NCBI GenBank assembly: GCA_014885115.2
Contig: WKLE02001264.1
Location: forward strand, 1 to 64,000
DNA: 64,000 bases
DNA from: Asterionellopsis glacialis
Lineage: Eukaryota; Bacillariophyta; Plagiogrammaphyceae; Rhaphoneidales; Asterionellopsidaceae
Direction of reading: 5' to 3'
The notes beneath the pieces are model-generated. The model was not told the origin of the DNA. It saw nothing but the letters and a program-made list of their open reading frames with translations, and made no database searches. Positions 62,511 through 64,000 of this stretch are shown one piece after another. Position 1 is the first letter of the stretch. The number at the start of each line of letters is the position of its first letter. A program made the translations under genes and the position numbers.

Positions 62511-63608
62511 ATGTCCTCCAAACAACCATCACCACCACCACCATCATCCCCACTCTTCCTGCAAGTCACTCTCTCAATTTTAATGCTAGTGTTACCATAC
62601 TGTTTAGCTAGTTCCACAGGATCTACGAGTAGTAGTAGTCGATTTACGAATTATGCCCCTTATCAATATGATCAAACGACACCCATGTTTACACCTGATG
62701 GACGTTTATTACAAGTTGAATATGCATCCTTGGCTGCAACACATTCATCACCATTGCTTATATTTTCTACGAAAACCTCCAATAGTTGTACAATGGCCAA
62801 CAAGAAAAATGATAATTGCCTTGTATTAATGGCACATCATCCACAAAAACGTAAACGTCGTACAGGACAAGATCGATTAATACTCTTATCGTCCTCTTCC
62901 CCCTATCCATCCTCTTTGTTCCATAACAATGATGTTGTGGTAGGGATAAGTGGTATAGTAGGTGATTCCGTGGCTCTCTTGCAACAAATACAAAAAAAGT
63001 ATGAAGAAAATTTACGATTGTATAATTTCCAACACTTGCATTTTCATGATGTCATTACAGCCCTAAGTGATGCCACTCAACGTCATTCCTTTGGAGGTGG
63101 TATACGTCCCTATGGGAGTCAAATGATTGTATGTACTAGTAGTGGTGATGGCTTTCAAATTGCAACAGTAGATCCATCTGGTGCAATCCATAAAATGTCC
63201 TTGACGGATAATGACCATCATCATCCAACAACAAGAACAACAACAGTCGACACCACAAGAAATTCGATAAGATTAGTAGGTGGTACCAAAGTGATACAAG
63301 ATCAAATTCGTAAAGACCTTGAAACTCAAAATTTCTTTTCTTCATTTGGTGAAGAAGGTGGTTTACAAAAATCATTGCGTATAGCCTGTCGTACTATGTG
63401 TACTCTACTTGGAAAGAATGACAAGGATAACAATACGGGCAAACAAGAGGACACTGCTACTGCTACTACTGCTACTGCTAATAATGATGATGATGATGAA
63501 CATGATTCATGGTTAGAAGTTGTAATTATTTCACAATCAAAAGGAGCTTATAGATTGACGGATCGTCAAGTTGAAGCACTTTTGAATTCTTTGTCACCGT
63601 CGTCATGA
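62511..63608 (+). CDS. Proteasome alpha-subunit-like protein with N-terminal signal peptide
   Basis: Single exon, 365 aa, ATG 62511. Residues 1-13 are Ser/Pro-rich; residues 14-33 form a hydrophobic signal (Leu-Phe-Leu-Gln-Val-Thr-Leu-Ser-Ile-Leu-Met-Leu-Val-Leu-Pro), with likely cleavage near Cys-Leu-Ala|Ser. Then comes the alpha-subunit signature Tyr-Asp-Gln-Thr-Thr-Pro-Met-Phe-Thr-Pro-Asp-Gly-Arg-Leu-Leu-Gln-Val-Glu-Tyr-Ala (53-72), and later Arg-Pro-Tyr-Gly-Ser-Gln and Val-Asp-Pro-Ser-Gly-Ala, also alpha-type. Alpha subunits are about 230-260 aa; this one carries Ser-, Lys/Arg- and Asp-rich inserts and a long acidic loop. The normal 20S alpha ring is nuclear/cytosolic, so the signal peptide is odd. 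It could serve a secretory, periplastid or plastid complex, or be a repurposed paralogue. Confidence 0.75.
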   Translation: MSSKQPSPPPPSSPLFLQVTLSILMLVLPYCLASSTGSTSSSSRFTNYAPYQYDQTTPMFTPDGRLLQVEYASLAATHSSPLLIFSTKTSNSCTMANKKNDNCLVLMAHHPQKRKRRTGQDRLILLSSSSPYPSSLFHNNDVVVGISGIVGDSVALLQQIQKKYEENLRLYNFQHLHFHDVITALSDATQRHSFGGGIRPYGSQMIVCTSSGDGFQIATVDPSGAIHKMSLTDNDHHHPTTRTTTVDTTRNSIRLVGGTKVIQDQIRKDLETQNFFSSFGEEGGLQKSLRIACRTMCTLLGKNDKDNNTGKQEDTATATTATANNDDDDEHDSWLEVVIISQSKGAYRLTDRQVEALLNSLSPSS

Positions 63609-64000
63609 TGAACTTGTTCAAAACCGTTTTAAAAAAGAAATACGTAGATAAGAATCAATCATAATATGCTACTTATTAGAGACTTTTGACATTCTTGTTG
63701 TGTTCTGTTTGGTTTATCAATATGAAACATAAATATGGTATATGATATATACTAAAAATAAAAAGGCTATAAAAAGCCCCACTTTCGATTACAGTACGTA
63801 CAACAAGAGATGGTATCCCACGAGACCTTTCTCTTGTCTCTTCCTTATTTTGCTTTTGTAGTAAAAGCAGAGAGTCTATTCCCATTGCTGTGAGTTTGTG
63901 TTGAGGCAAATTTGCGCTAACGTGCAGTATTCATTTTTTGGATTCTTGTCTCTAATTTGTTTGTTGGCTAATACAGCGGGGTTAGGAAACAAAATAAATT
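63609..64000. other. 3' flank, no gene
   Basis: AT-rich 3' region; the short minus-strand frame (63676-63909) shows no domain. Confidence 0.5.

Noticed and set aside
1..64000. tRNA, rRNA, snRNA or CRISPR
   Set aside because: No B-box-like GGTTCGAATCC pattern, rRNA core or regularly spaced repeat was seen by eye; a covariance-model scan (tRNAscan-SE, Infernal) would be decisive.

Overview
This is a nuclear window of about 40% GC from a photosynthetic stramenopile, most probably a diatom. Four lines of evidence support this. Several genes start with a signal peptide followed by an ASAFAP-like plastid-targeting junction (a Phe just after the cleavage site): at 12.9, 20.7, 31.1 and 57.5 kb. Introns are sparse (mostly 110-180 bp, GT-AG). 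There is a soluble cytochrome c6-like protein, a two-copy DUF6824-type protein, and Ty3/gypsy-like and non-LTR retroelements of the kind seen in diatoms. I cannot name the species. No tRNA, rRNA or CRISPR was recognised. Two runs of N occur (36951-37021 and 53666-53712).

Layout. 1-12.3 kb is a graveyard of nested, decayed transposable elements: a RecQ-like helicase fragment, a gag remnant inside a large inverted repeat, a Ty3/gypsy element (LTR, gag, retropepsin, RT) split by a 4.6-kb non-LTR element with a perfect 20-bp target duplication, a second LTR-gag-LTR derivative, and a 153-bp hairpin MITE. From 12.9 kb on there are about 20 host genes, mostly single-exon or with one or two introns, on both strands: a tandem Mini-RNase III (12.9-14.4), a sulfotransferase-like remnant (14.6-15.1), a type II membrane glycosyltransferase-like protein (15.7-17.0), an A-type cyclin (18.1-20.1), a plastid-targeted EEP nuclease carrying EF hands (20.7-23.0), complex I PSST/NDUFS7 (27.5-28.3), a MAP65/PRC1 microtubule bundler (28.8-30.6), a plastid membrane protein (31.1-31.9), an uncharacterised 530-aa protein (32.6-34.3), an exostosin-like GT47 (35.2-36.8), a PARG-fold protein (37.6-38.6), a VWA protein with a possible prenylated tail (40.0-41.3), a TPR-DUF6824 protein (41.9-43.1), a PA-TM-RING E3 ligase (44.7-46.3), a DUF4470-TPR protein (47.4-50.3), a double HMG-box protein (52.2-53.8), membralin (54.0-56.8), a cytochrome c6-like protein (57.5-58.1), the class III PI3-kinase Vps34 (58.3-62.0) and a proteasome alpha-like protein with a signal peptide (62.5-63.6).

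There is no operon logic; neighbours are functionally mixed, as expected in a compact protist genome. Loose themes are plastid biology (Mini-III, EEP-EF, cytochrome c6-like, 31-kb protein), cell division (cyclin A, MAP65) and protein or membrane turnover (membralin, RING ligase, proteasome-like subunit, Vps34). The best leads are the cytochrome c6-like protein without an axial methionine, the proteasome alpha paralogue with a signal peptide, the EF-hand insertion inside a plastid nuclease, the Mini-RNase III duplicated together with its intron, and a family of short palindromes scattered through the intergenic DNA.
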